Shown here: positions 7,345 through 19,005 of the stretch, piece after piece
Layout of the letters: each line of letters starts with the position of its first letter
How positions within the stretch are numbered: the stretch's first letter is position 1
DNA from: Thiohalocapsa sp. PB-PSB1
GTDB lineage: Bacteria > Pseudomonadota > Gammaproteobacteria > Chromatiales > Chromatiaceae
NCBI GenBank assembly: GCA_016745215.1
Contig: CP050890.1
Span: 5,022,001 to 5,086,000 of the forward strand
Length of the DNA: 64,000 nucleotides
Direction: 5' to 3'
Position numbers and translations under genes: made by a program
The notes under the pieces: model-generated
What the model was told of the DNA's origin: nothing
The model's input: the letters and a program-made list of their open reading frames with translations, nothing else
Databases searched by the model: none

Positions 7345-10300
7345 TCATGGGCAGCCCGGCAGGACCAGATCGACCGAGCGAGCTGCGTGGATCAGGTAGC
7401 TCTGCCCGGCGCGGACCGGAAAGTCCTCACCGATCAAGTGTAGACCCTCTCCGGCCGTGTCGTGGACGGCGCAGGTCTGGATGCGCCCGGTTATGGGATT
7501 CAGGCGTTGAATCGCAGTAACGGTGTCGACGGCCTGTGCGGCGAGCCAGCCGAAGCAGGTCAGCCCGTCGGTGGGCGCGGGATGGCCGACCAGGTTCGGG
7601 CCGGCGTTGAGGGTCGTCACCGGGCAGGACGGCGACCAGGGCCAGACCAGGCTCGCGTCGGCACGAGTGCGGATCAGATAGCCCCGGCCGGCAAGGATAG
7701 GGAAGTCCGCGCCAGCGACCGGGTCGCAAGACTCGAAGCGGCCGGTCGCCGTATTCAGGCGAGCGATCTCCTGGATCAGCGCATCGCCGCCGAGGGCTGC
7801 GGCCAGCTCGGAACAGCGCAGGCCCTCCTGGGGTATTGCGGACGGGTACGCGAAGAGGTTCGCGCCATCGCGCAGCTCGATGAATGCCTCTGCCGCGGCC
7901 GGGTCCGACTCCGCCGGCCCTTTGGCGCCGTCGTTGTTGCAGTCCTCGCAGGGGTCGCTGCCGTTGTTGCCGTCGGGGCGTCCATCGCCGTCGGTATCCC
8001 GCGCCAGCGGATCCGTTGTGCTTGTCGGATCGGCATCGTAGCCGGGGAGTCCGACCTCGGTGCCGTCCGTCAATCCGTCCCCATCGGTATCCGAGAGGAT
8101 CGGGTTGGTGCCGTAGCGGTTGATCTCGTCGAGGTCCGGGATGCCGTCCCCGTCGGTGTCGGTGTCGGCGGGCTGTGCGGCGCCGGCGAGTGCGCCGTAG
8201 CGGACGGTCCGGCCGATCCGATAGGGCACGTTGCCGAGATACCGAGTCTCCTGGCTGGTGACATAGAGGTCGCCGCCGGGGGCGATGGCGACATCCTGCG
8301 GCTCGTCCAGCAGGCGGCGAGAGAGGATGCGGAGCCTGGTGTCCGGTTGAGTCGTGGACAGGACCTCGATCCGGCCCGGCAGATCGGCGGTCGCGGCGAG
8401 GGTCACGTAGAGTTGGCCATTGCCGTCCGCGGTCAGCCCGAGACCCTTGGCGATCGGGCTGAACAGACGATGCGGGGCGGCCGCCGGTACGCCGGCCTGG
8501 AAGCGATAGAGGGTGTCGTGGTCGGCCAGCACCGTGCCTTCCGGAAAGCCGCTGATCCAGGCGCCCGCGGCATCCACGGCGACGCCCCGCGGTCCCCGGT
8601 CGGCGGTGGTCTGAGAATAGGTGATGCTCGCCCGTGCGAGCGCGGCAGCGCCGGACGGGCTCCAGCGGACGATGTAGTTGAACGGATCGATCTGGGGGCC
8701 GAAGCCGTTCGAGGCACCGATCAGGACGCCGCCATCGGGTGCGCCGGCGGCATCGTAGGCCCGATTCACCCCGAAATCGCAGTCCAGGTATTCACACAGC
8801 GGGTTGCTGGCGATCAGATCGATCTGTGTCCCGGCCGTCACATCATAGACCTGGCTGACATCGATGCCGGCCGTGTCGTCGAGCAGCGCCAGGGTCTCGG
8901 TCAGATCGGTATCCGGGTCCAGGCGCCGCAGCAGCGGGCTGCCATCGTCCGGGTCGTCGATGATGAGAATCCTGCCGTCCCGGTCGCGGCCCAGGCCACG
9001 CAGCCGGCCGAACCGCACCTGCGCCGGCCCGCCATCCGCGCGACCCGTCTCGCCGCTGCCGTAGACCGTCCGCAGTCGTCCCAACCGGTCATGGCGCAGG
9101 ATGCGCGAGGGCTCGGCGACGTAGACATCGCCGGCATCGTCGGCCGCGATGCCGACCGGGGTGTCGGTCTGCACATCGGCGAACAGGACCTCGCCCTCCT
9201 CGTTCGCCGGGCCGCCGCGGGTATGGACGACGATACGGTTCGTCGCCCGGGCATTGCCGGCCGGATCCCGAATCACCGCATACAGCAGGTGGTTGCCGAC
9301 GGGCCAGACCGCTGGATCGAGCGCCCAGCTATAGGGCGGCGCCGGCAACGGTAGGCCGACCGCGCGGTCGTCGATGCGCAGCTCGACACTCGGCTGCCCA
9401 GCATTGTCCGTCGCATCCACCTGGACCGTCACAGGGGCATCGATCAGAGCGCCATCAGTCGGCGCAGTCAGTGCGCCGCTCGGCAGCTCGGTATCGCCCG
9501 CTGCGGCACCGATCGGCTCATCGACCCCGAAAAACCGGTCCACCTTGGCGAAAGCCGGGCTCGGCACGCCCTCCCCGTCCACCGTCCGGCTGTTGACGGC
9601 GTAGACGGCGCCCTGCGGGCCTGCGGCGACGTCCCGGATCTGCTGGGCCGGCAGCAACGAGAAGGGCTGGATCACGGGCAGATACTCGACATGGGTATCC
9701 GGCCGGCTGGCGGCGATGACGCGGATCGGATCGGTCGGGATGCCGGAGGCCAGATAGAGCCGGTCGCCGTGGCCGGCGCCCATGGCAGGATAGCGATAGA
9801 GCCCGCGGAAATGCTCGGTCACGCCAACGGTGCTGCCCCCAGGGAGCTTGAACACCGACTCGGCGCCCCGCTCGTTGGGGAACAGCGCAAAGACATCGCC
9901 GTTGCGGTCGATCGTCAGGCCCCGCGCGCCGCCGGAGCCCGGGTCGTCGCGGGACGTGGCGATAGCGCGCGCTTGGCCGCCGCGGATGCGCACGACGTAG
10001 AGCTGCACCAAACGGCTGTCCGACGCCGAGACATAGACATCGCCGCTCGGGTGGACCGCGATATCGCCGATGACCATGTTCCCGAGGGTGCCACGATCCT
10101 CCATCCCACCATCGATGATGTGGTACACGGCACTGGCATCGACACCATCGACCAGACTGGCCTCAGTCGTCGTCATCAGCGTTCGGGCATCGATGCGTCG
10201 AACGCGGTGCTTGCCGTCGGCGACGAACAGATCGCCCCCCGGTCCGGTCGCGATACGCAATGGCTGCGAGAAGCGCGCATCGACCGGTATGCCATCGCGA

Positions 10301-12361
10301 TAGCTATCGACGAACTCCCGCCCGAGCACCGTCAGGGGCGTTCCATCCGGCAGGTACTTGCGCACCACGTGCTTTGAGGTATCGGCAACGAACAGGTTGC
10401 CGTCCAGGTCTACCGCCACACCGCGGCTGTCGATCAGCATCCCCTCCAGCGTGACCGCCGCGTCGCCCTCGGGCAGGAAGATATGGTGCGCATTGAGCTG
10501 GCCGGGATCGGTATCGCCGAAGTCCACGCGGCCGTTGTTGTCCCAGTCTTCGCTCGGATTCAGGCCGTTGTTGCCATCGAGCAGGCCGTCGCCGTCGCTG
10601 TCCGGATTCAGGGGATCTGTGGTGGTGGTCGGATCGGCGTCGAATCCGGCGATGCCCAGCTCCACGCCGTCCGTAAGCCCGTCCCCATCGGTGTCGGCCT
10701 GGCGCGGGTCCGTGCCATGGACCTGCCGCTCGTCCGCGTCGGACACCCCGTCCTCGTCGAAGTCCAGCACCGGCGGCGGGGCGGCGAAGATCTCGCCATA
10801 CCGAGTCACTCGGGCCAATCTGTAGGGCACATTGCTCAGGTGCTGCTCCTCGGTGGAGGTCACGTAGAGGTTTCCGTCCCCATCGAGGGCGACATCGTGG
10901 GGGTCGTCGAGCAGCCGCCGCCTCAGCACCTGCAGCAGCGTCTGCCGCTCCTGCGTCGACAGGATCTCGATGCGCGCCGGGAACAAGTCGTCGTCCGGGA
11001 GGGTCAGGAACAAGCGTTGCAGCGGGTCCACCAGCAGCCCTTCGCTCGGGATCAGCGAGCCGGACCAAGGCTCGGCATCCGCCGCACCGCCGGCCGGGAA
11101 TCCGGCGGCGAAGCGGAAGAGCCTGTCGTGGTCGGCCTGAACGACGCCCTCCGGGAAGCTCGCGAACAGGTTGCCGGCGGCATCGGCGGCAACGCCGCGG
11201 GCCCGACGGGCCGGGTCCGTCTGGAAATAGGTGACGCTGGCGCGTGCCAGCGCTCGGTTCCCGCCGGCGCCGAGGCGCAGGACGTAATGGAAGGGATCGA
11301 TCTCCGGTCCCTGGCTGCGGGCGGCACCGACCAGCAGGTCCCCGTTCGGGGCGGTCGTCACGTCCAGTGCCTCGGAGACGCCGAAGGTACAGGGCAGCCA
11401 GGCGCAGGTGGGGTTGTCGAAGAGATTGACGAACTGGCCGGTGCTCACGTCGAATACATGGGAGGCATCGATGCCGGCGGTATCGTCCAGCGTCAGCAGG
11501 GTCTCGGTCTGGTCGGTCGCCGGATCGAGGCGGCGCAGCCGCGGGCTGCCGATTTCCGGATCATCCACCAGCAGCAACCGACCAGCGCCGTCCTTGCCCA
11601 GTCCCTTCAGCCGGCCGAAGCGCACCGCCGCGGGTCCGCCATCCGCAAAGCCGGACGCTGTGCTGCCGTAGACCGTCAGCAGACGACCTTCCGGCGAGTA
11701 CTCCAACAGCCGCGTCTCATCCGCGACATAGACGTTGCCGGCCCCATCGGCCTCGATGCCGATCGGTGCAACCAGCGGGATGTCGGACAGAAAGACCTCG
11801 CCGTCGAGATTCGGCAGGCCGCCGGCGGTCCGGATCAGAATCGGGGGCGTGGTCAAGGCGTTGCCGGCGGCGTCCCGGATCACGGCATAGAGCCGATGAT
11901 TGCCGGCCGGCAGCAGCGCCGGGTCAAGCAACCGCTCATAGGGCGGCGCGCTGATCGGGGCACCGAAGTCCCGGTCGTCGAGCTGGAACTGCACCGACAC
12001 CTGGCGGCTGTTGTCCGCGGCCGTTGCCCGCAGCATCACCGCGCCGGCAATGACCTCGCCATCGGCCGGCGCATCGAGGCTGCCCGACGGCAGCACGATA
12101 TCGCCCACCGCAGCGCCGATGCGCACATCCAGATTCGGGAAACGATCTACCTTCGCAAAGGGCGGCGTCGGCACCCCGTCCCCATCGACGGTATGGCTGT
12201 TGACAGCATAGACGCTGCCCTGCGGGCCGACGGCGACATCGCGGATCTGCTGCGCCGGCAGCTCCGGATAGCGCGTCGTCACTTGCAGATATTCGATCTG
12301 CGTATCCGGCTGGCTTGCCGAGATGACGCGGATCGGGTCCGTCTGGATACCCGACGCAAGA
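7345..12361 (-). pseudogene. 3' part of a giant NHL-propeller secreted protein, split by an IS1634-type element
   Basis: This is residues ~275-1945 of one gene whose start is at 15066. Deleting the IS (12362-14239) and one GCAAGA copy joins the pieces in frame (LYLA + SGIQTDPI), as the uninterrupted internal repeat LYLASGIPTDPI confirms. The protein is two tandem units of roughly 870 aa, each with an NHL-like propeller (GVAVDLDGNLFVADTSKHVV and similar), an Ig-like segment (LLPAGNHRLYAVIRDAAGN), a second propeller and Ca-binding thrombospondin-type-3 repeats (DTDGDGLTDGVELG). It ends with two C-terminal array modules (GANLFAYP...TGRFESC...GADFPILAGRGYLI and GPNLVGHP...DFPVRAGQSYLIHA) and LPGCP. 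The isolated fragment has only a TTG start and no signal peptide, so it is not expected to be exported. Confidence 0.8.
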
Positions 12362-14239
12362 CCGATCTTCCGGCTCAAAATCGACCGATTTTCGCCTCTA
12401 GCCCGCGTGATTGCTCGCTTTCTTGCTCCTGACTTTTTTCATTTTGTAGCCATGCAAATGCAATTATTTTGCACTTGATTTATCGTTTATTTGAGCTATT
12501 ATTTAGCCATGCATACAGCACATGGCAATTTGCACCTTGAGATCCAGACCTCTCGCAAGAGTCCAGTTGGGATCGTGCGCACCACGTTTCGCGAGAACGG
12601 CAAAATGCGCCATACCCAGCACGGACGCATCACTGGCTGCTCACTGGAGCAACTCAAGCTCCTCCAGCTCGCCTTCCGCGAGCAAGTTGTCCCCATCGAT
12701 GACCCGCAGGCGTTCCATATCCTCAACAGCAAGGAATACGGTGCCAGTTATGCGATCCTGACCATCGCCAGACAACTGGGGTTGCATCGGGTGCTCTATT
12801 CGCATCCAGAGCTTTGGGTAAATGGCGCCTTAGCAATGATCGTTGGTCGTCTGATCCATGCCGGAAGCAAGCTCGCCTTGTGCAACCACCATCCCAATAC
12901 CTGCCTATGGGAGCTCTGCGGCATCGCCGAGCCGCCCGATGTCGATACCCATTGCTATGAGCCGATGGATCGACTGCTGCAACGTCAGAAAGCGATTCAA
13001 AGGAATCTGACGCGCCGTCATCTCAAAGACGGCCATCTGGTGCTCTACGATATCACCAGTATCTATTTCGAAGGCGAATACAAGGACAGCGAGCTGGTGA
13101 GGTTTGGTTACAATCGTGATGGCAAAAAGGGGCACGAGCAAATCGTGGTCGGGCTCATCTGTACAGCGCAGGGCTGTCCGGTTGGCGTGGAAGTCTTTGC
13201 GGGCAATACCAAAGATGAGACCACGGTGATCGACAAAGTGCATGAAATCAAAGTTGACTATGGTATCGAGAAGATCGTCTTTGTCGGCGATCGTGGAATG
13301 CTGACGCACAGTAACATCGCATCTCTCAAGGACGAGAAAGACTTGCAGACGATCAGCGCCTTGACGCATGGTGAGATGAGAAACTTGCTCAACAAACAAG
13401 TCATTGCCATGGACCTATTCGATGAGCGCAGTATCTGTGAGGTGACTGACCCCGCAGAGCCGATGCGACGTTACTGTCTCTGTCGCAACCCACAGACCGC
13501 GCACAACGAGCACGACACGCGTAAACGTCTTCTGAAATTAACCACGGACGCCTTAGCCGATATCGCAGCCTACAAACGCGCAGCAACTGTTGAGACCCTC
13601 GGCGCACGTGTCGGAAAGATCCTGGCGAAATATAAGGTGGGCAAGTTCATCCAATGGTCGATTGATGCTGACCCCGACCGTGCGAAATCCTCTCAGCATC
13701 GATTGGTCTGGTCAATCGATATGGACAAGGTGGCCGAGGAACAACAATTCGACGGCTGTTACATTATCGCCAGCGATGTCGACCAGGACGCGATGAATAC
13801 CCTTGAGGTTGTCAACGCGTACAAGAGTTTGACGTTTGTCGAGCGCGCCTTTCGCAGTCTCAAGACCGTACAATTGGAGATCCGCCCTGTTTACCATAAG
13901 ACGGATGAACGCATCCGTAGCCATGTCTTTCTCTGCATGCTGTCGTATTACCTGCAATGGCATATGGAACAGCGCCTGGCACCATTGTTCGCAGCGGATG
14001 GGCAGGGTTCGGAAAGGCGTTGGACCTTCCATGGTGTGATCGAGTGTTTAGCTCAGATCACCCGTAACAGAGTCGCGGTCAATGGTGTGGAGTTCGATCA
14101 GAACAGCATGCTGACACCAGAGCAGGAAGAGATACTGGGTCTTTTGCAGATCGCGATGTAGCCACCCGCGTGAAATCCTGAATTGGCGTTTAAATCAATT
14201 CAGTCAATGAGTTACGTGTTTCTCGAACAGGAAAATCAG
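12362..14239 (+). mobile_element. IS1634-family insertion sequence (1878 bp)
   Basis: Flanked by a 6-bp direct repeat GCAAGA (12356-12361 and 14240-14245). Its ends CCGATCTTCCGGCTC and CTGATTTTCCTGTTC (right end reversed) match at 14 of the first 19 positions. It carries one transposase gene on the plus strand, opposite to the interrupted gene. Clean duplication and an intact transposase suggest recent insertion. Confidence 0.85.
12509..14161 (+). CDS. IS1634-family transposase
   Basis: A DDE transposase of 550 aa, normal for the family, which cuts and pastes its own IS. Catalytic positions are visible in LVLYDITSIYFEG (D near residue 180), FVGDRGML (D near 257) and FVERAFRSLKT (E near 444), the last in the typical Y-2-R-like context of IS4-related enzymes. 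An in-frame TTG at 12491 would add six residues, but ATG 12509 (MHTAHGNLHLEIQ) is the natural start. It ends with TAG at 14159-14161. No frameshift or stop interrupts it, so the element may be active. Confidence 0.9.
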   Translation: MHTAHGNLHLEIQTSRKSPVGIVRTTFRENGKMRHTQHGRITGCSLEQLKLLQLAFREQVVPIDDPQAFHILNSKEYGASYAILTIARQLGLHRVLYSHPELWVNGALAMIVGRLIHAGSKLALCNHHPNTCLWELCGIAEPPDVDTHCYEPMDRLLQRQKAIQRNLTRRHLKDGHLVLYDITSIYFEGEYKDSELVRFGYNRDGKKGHEQIVVGLICTAQGCPVGVEVFAGNTKDETTVIDKVHEIKVDYGIEKIVFVGDRGMLTHSNIASLKDEKDLQTISALTHGEMRNLLNKQVIAMDLFDERSICEVTDPAEPMRRYCLCRNPQTAHNEHDTRKRLLKLTTDALADIAAYKRAATVETLGARVGKILAKYKVGKFIQWSIDADPDRAKSSQHRLVWSIDMDKVAEEQQFDGCYIIASDVDQDAMNTLEVVNAYKSLTFVERAFRSLKTVQLEIRPVYHKTDERIRSHVFLCMLSYYLQWHMEQRLAPLFAADGQGSERRWTFHGVIECLAQITRNRVAVNGVEFDQNSMLTPEQEEILGLLQIAM

Positions 14240-15066
14240 GCAAGATACAGCCGGTCGCCGAGACCAGCGCCCATGGCGCGGTAGACATAGATGTCGCGGA
14301 AGTGCTCGGTGAAGCCGGCCGTGTCGCCGCCGGGGAACTTGAAGACCGACTCGCCCCCGCGCTCGTTCGGAAAGATCGCAAAGACATCGCCATTGCGGTC
14401 GATGGTCAGGCCCCGCGCCCCGCCGCTGGACGGATCATCGCGGGACGTCGCGATCGCCTGCTTGCTGTCGCCGCGGATACGGACCAGGTAGAGCTGCACC
14501 AGCCGACTGTCCGAGGCCGTCACGTAGATATCGCCGTTCGGGTGCACGGCCATGTCGCCGATGACCATATTCCGCAGGATGCCCCGGTTCTCCACTGCAA
14601 GGTCCAGAATATGTAGGACCGCACTGGCATCGACGCCGCTGACCAGGCTTGCGGCGGTGGTCGTCTCCCGCGTCGCGGCATCGATGCGCCGAATCCGATG
14701 CTTCCCATCGGCGACGAACAGGTGCCCATCCGGACCGATCGCGGCACGGAACGGCAGTGAGAACCGTGCCCGCGCCGGCGAGCCGTCCTCGTACCCGTCC
14801 ACCCACTCCCGCCCGAAGACCGTCGCCGGCGTCCCGTCCGGCAGGTACATCCGCACCAGCTGCTTCGAGGTATCCGCGACGAAGACATGACCGTCTTGAT
14901 CCACTGCCACGCCGCGGCTGTCGAGCAGCATGCCCTCCAGCGTCACTGACGCGTCGCCCTCAAGGATGAAGACCTCTTGGGCACCACAATTCGTTGCGCC
15001 AACGATAAGGTGAGCAGCGAGCAAGAACAGCAAACACGACAAGAGTTGATCAGCGGGCATTCGCAT
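14240..15066 (-). pseudogene. 5' part (signal peptide and first propeller) of the split NHL-propeller gene
   Basis: ATG 15066 follows GGAG at 8 bases and opens a signal peptide (LLSCLLFLLAAHLIVGA, cleavage after NCGA). The ~240 residues after it form an NHL propeller with SRGVAVDQDGHVFVADTSKQ, GPDGHLFVADGKHRIRRID, HPNGDIYVTASDSRLVQLY and DRNGDVFAIFPNERG, nearly the same as the second copy in the 3' part. The frame stops at TGA inside the IS edge after LYLA. As it stands, it would release a short exported propeller without Ca-binding repeats or C-terminal modules. An ORF extension to 15270 has no start signal and runs into the neighbouring gene. Confidence 0.8.
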
Positions 15067-15115
15067 CTCGCCAGCTCCGACTATTCGCCTAGCCACTGTC
15101 GATCTCCTCTCGGAA

Positions 15116-17284
15116 TCAGTCACCGCAGCCGGGAAGCTCAACCAAGGCGTTCTGATGCATGTACAGCAGGTAGCCTTCTCCAACCAAGATCGGGAAGTCG
15201 GTGCCGATGATCCCCGCACCAGAGCCGCCGTCATCGAAGGCGCAAGACTCGAAGCGGTTGCTGGTCGCATCGAAGCGCTGAACAGACTCCGCCAAGGACT
15301 CGCCGAGGGATGCCAGCAGCGCGTAACAGCCCAGACCGATCGGCGGGCGTGGGTGGCTCACCAGGTTCAAGCCCGGCTGGAGCGCAAGATCGCGACAGCC
15401 CACCGTCACGAATCGGGTCTCGACCTGCGGGTTGAACTCACCTGCATCGACGCGGCCGTTGTTGTTGCAGTCCTCGCAGGGATCGGTACCGTTGTTGCCA
15501 TCGAGCATCCCGTCGCCGTCGCTGTCCGGGCTCAGCGGGTCCGTTTGTGTGCTCGGATCGGCGTCGAAGCCGTCGACACCGCTCTCGACGCCATCGCCCA
15601 GGCCGTCGCCGTCCGAGTCGACTGTCTTGGGATCGGTGCCGGTGTTCAGCACCTCTTCGCCATCCGACAGCCCGTCGCCGTCCGAGTCCGGACGCTGCGG
15701 GTCGGTGCCATAGATATCGATCTCCTCCTCGTCGGACAGTCCGTCGGAATCTGCGTCCGGCCTGGGATCGACGACCACCGTTGCCTCCGCAACTGCGGGG
15801 GACCCAGCCTCCGTATACCGCACCACCGCGGTCGAGCTGATGAGTGTGCCGTCCGGCGTACCGCCGTCGACCTTGGCCGGCATCAGATACTCCCGGCTCT
15901 CGCCGGGCAGCAATGTGTCCACTGTCCAGACGATCTGACTGGCCGATCCGCAGCTGCTGTTCGCCGTTCCACCGCAGTCGCCGTTCGGCCGCGTGCTGCC
16001 TTCGGAGACCTCGGTCCGCGGCGGCACCTGCGCTTCGAGCTTGATCGAGCTCAGCGGCAGGGCGCTCAGATTGGCGACCTGTATGCGGTAGTCCACGCGC
16101 TCGCCCGGGCGCACCGGATCGGGATTCGCGCTCATCGTGACGCGCAGCGGTTGCTCGGGCTGCACCACCCGTGCGGTCGCCGCACGCGCGTCCGCTTCAC
16201 TGCCAAGGGCGTCCCGAACCTCCGCCTGCGCGGTCGCCACATCGCCGGCATCGAGATCCGGATCGAGCCGAACACTGAAGCTGCGCAGCCCGTCTTCGCC
16301 GCCGGCAACGTCGCCCAGCGACCAAGTGACCGCGTTGCCCGCGATCAGGCCATCGCCGCTCGCCGACTCGAGCACCGTCCCCGTCGGTGCCCGTGCCCGC
16401 AGGACCGCAGCCGGCGCCTCCAGCTCGGACCGATTGCCGTAGACGACCTGGTAGACCAGTGGGGCGGCCGGCTCGACCGGACCTGGAGCCGCATCCAGCT
16501 CCAGGCGCAGCAACGGGGCGTTGTCCACAACCACGGTCGCCTCCGCCACCGCGGGCGCAACGGCGCCGGTGTAACGCACCAGCGCCGTCGAGCTGATCAA
16601 CGTACCGTCCGGGGCACCGCCGTCGACCTTGGCCGACATCAGATACTCCCGGCTCTCGCCGGGCAGAAGCGTGTCCACAATCCACACGATCTGACTGGCC
16701 GGCCCGCAGCGGCTGTTCGCCGTTCCACCGCAGTCGCCGTTCGGCCGCGTGCTGCCCTCGGAGACCTCGGTCCGCGGCGGCACCTGCGCCTCGAGCTTGA
16801 TCGAGCTCAGCGGCAGGGCGCTCAGATTGGCGACCTGTATGCGGTAGTCCACGCGCTCGCCCGGGCGCACCGGATCGGGATTCGCGCTCAACGTGACGCG
16901 CAGCGGATGGTCGGTCTGCACAACCCGCGCCGTCGCTGCTTTGGCATCCCCTTCGCTGCCATAGGCATCCTGTATCTGCGCCTCAGCAGTCAGCATCTCA
17001 CCTTGAGCGGCATCCGCAGCGACCCAAACCGTGAAATCACGTCGGCCATCCTCGCCGCCGGCGACGTCGCCCACCTGCCAAGTTACCTCGTCCCCAACGA
17101 TCTGGCCGCTGTCGCTCGCCGACTCGAGGACCGTCCCTGTCGGTGCCTGCGCCCGCAGGACCGCAGCCGGCGCCTCCAGCCCGGACCGATTGCCATAAAC
17201 CACCTGGTAGACGAGCGAAGCGCCCGGCTCGACCGGACCCGGAGCCGCATCCAGCTCCAAGCGAAGCCATGGGTCTTGGTCCAC
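15116..17284 (-). pseudogene. 3' part of the frameshifted lipase-like giant gene: DUF11 repeats, TSP3 repeats, C-terminal module
   Basis: Downstream frame of a gene starting at 19005. It holds repeats of about 250 aa of the DUF11/bacterial surface beta-sandwich type (PGPVEPGASLVYQVVYGNRS, NPDPVRPGERVDYRIQVAN, PPRTEVSEGSTRPNGDCGG) in two closely similar copies. Ca-binding thrombospondin-type-3 repeats follow (DSDGDGLSDGEE), then one C-terminal array module: PGLNLVSHP...GCYALLASLGE...NRFESCAF...GTDFPILVGEGYLLYM and LPGCGD. Repeat homology to the upstream ORF (NPEPVRIGERLYFRM, EVSEGFTRPNGDC) shows both were one protein. The natural reading across the break is FHGFGTWTDVEAIVDQDPW in this frame. 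The piece alone has no proper start or signal. Confidence 0.75.
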
Positions 17285-19005
17285 AATCGCCTCGACATCC
17301 GTCCAGGTGCCGAAGCCATGGAATAGATACTTGCTCTGCCGCCGATCACCGTGCCATCTCCGCCACCGGAAAGCACCTTCGCAGGCATCAGCAGCTCAGT
17401 ATTCCCACCCGACTCGATCGTATCCAACCTCCACTTGATGCTACGGGCCGATCCGCAGGTCGAATTGGCTGTCCCGGTACAATCCCCATTCGGCCGTGTG
17501 AAGCCTTCCGAGACCTCCGTTCCGACCGGCACCGGTGCCTCGACGCTGACGCCGTCAATGGGTGAATCACTCCAGTTCCGACCAAGCATTCGAAAGTACA
17601 GCCGCTCGCCGATCCGCACCGGCTCTGGATTCACGCTCATAGCCACTGAGACCGCTCCAACCGTTGTTCCTGCATACCAAAGCACCGGCCCTCCGTGCTC
17701 GTCCATGATCTCCGGAATGTACAGCTTGTTTCGGCCAAGGGTCTCGATGTTCAGATTCCGGTCCCAGCCAAGCAGACTGCCTGAAGTCCAGCCCAGATAG
17801 TCCGAGCCTGGGGTCAGCGGATTGAAGCTCGGATAGTCGATAACGAAAAAGTTCTCCAAATAGTCCGTCCAAAGCGTTGTCGACTCGAAGTTCGGTTCAA
17901 GGTCCAGGTCATACCCCTCTTGTTGATCGGTATCCGCGTCATTGACGAACGCATCCAAGGACGTCACCTTGATGCTTATCCTATCTCCATATAAGAACCG
18001 CAGGTACTCCGCAGCCCGCCGCGCCGTCCAGTTTCCTGCGCTGTGGGCAATAAAATGAACGCTCTCGAGCTCGCGTGCCTCCAGCGCTCTATCGCCATTC
18101 GGGTAGGCCAAAAGCCAGCCAAGCTTCAGGCCGTGCACGTGTGCCGCATCCCGCGCATTATTCGGGTTCTCAATGGTCACTCCGGGGGGCACAATATCGA
18201 AGATGGAGCCCGTATCGGCATCCCGACTCCAGTCGTAGCGGGCAATTTCCCATCCCTCCGCCACAAGCCGCTCGTTCTCGATCAAGCTCACACACATCCG
18301 GACCCAGCTATTGTCAATCTCAAAATGCCCCGCGGGAGCAAACGCGTTGTCTTGCCCGCTCGGATTCCAGCCATGAATCAAGACCACGAGCTTGCGTGCG
18401 TCTGACGAAAGCTCGTTCTGTTGCAGATCACTGCCGACGCCGCCGGCACCAACACACTCTTGGGGCGCCAAGACAGTGTCGGCGTTGGTTACGAACAACC
18501 GATTATCGCCCGGGAACTTTCCCTCCGCGTCATAGAGATCCGGCATCTTATCAGGACCCTCGCCATGGTAGGTCACCACGGCCTCGACCCCCTGAATCGG
18601 ACTCACGCCATCCACGACGAAGCTCCAGCAGTTCACCTCCGGAACATGATACTCCTCGCCAAGATCAACAAATCCATAGGAGACGATCAAGTCTCGCCCC
18701 GAGCGCCTTCTTTTTACAGCCTCGATGTCCACGACAAGCTCACCACAGGAAAGCTCCATAAAACCATCCGGATCGGGCTCGAAACCGGGCTTATACTCCA
18801 GGCGCAGATACACTTCATCGACGACACCCTCGCCGGCCGTTCCATCTATCAAAGCCGTATAGCGGGTGCTCAAGCCTTCCGCGACACCTTCGTTTTCGAC
18901 GTTGTCGAAATCGGCAATATGCGTCGCATAACCGTCTTTCGCGCAGGCACCAAACGACCACAGCAACAGCAGAGCCGCAAGGACCGAATAATACAAAGTG
19001 CTCAT
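17083..19005 (-). pseudogene. 5' part of the frameshifted gene: secreted alpha/beta-hydrolase (lipase-like) domain
   Basis: ATG 19005 (AGAGG five bases before) opens a signal peptide (YYSVLAALLLLWSFGACA, lipoprotein-like Cys possible). Residues ~200-450 form an alpha/beta-hydrolase: oxyanion strand LVVLIHGWNPSG, nucleophile elbow FIAHSAGNWTARRAAEYL (Ser within HSAG), and later TSLDAFVNDAD and DEHGG as candidate Asp and His. A first DUF11-like unit begins near 475. The frame becomes meaningless after about 17340 (basic, Trp/Arg-rich). The 3890-bp gene needs a 1- or 2-base correction near 17295-17345 to join the downstream ORF, giving about 1296 aa. It could be a true mutation or an assembly error. 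Its ATG overlaps the stop of the upstream 305-aa gene. Confidence 0.75.

Noticed and set aside
15155..17326. Long plus-strand frame antisense to the lipase-like gene, and similar ones at 7462-9354, 10483-12432 and 21697-23202
   Set aside because: These are mirror frames of coding DNA with strong third-position GC, with no ribosome sites and no recognisable domains.
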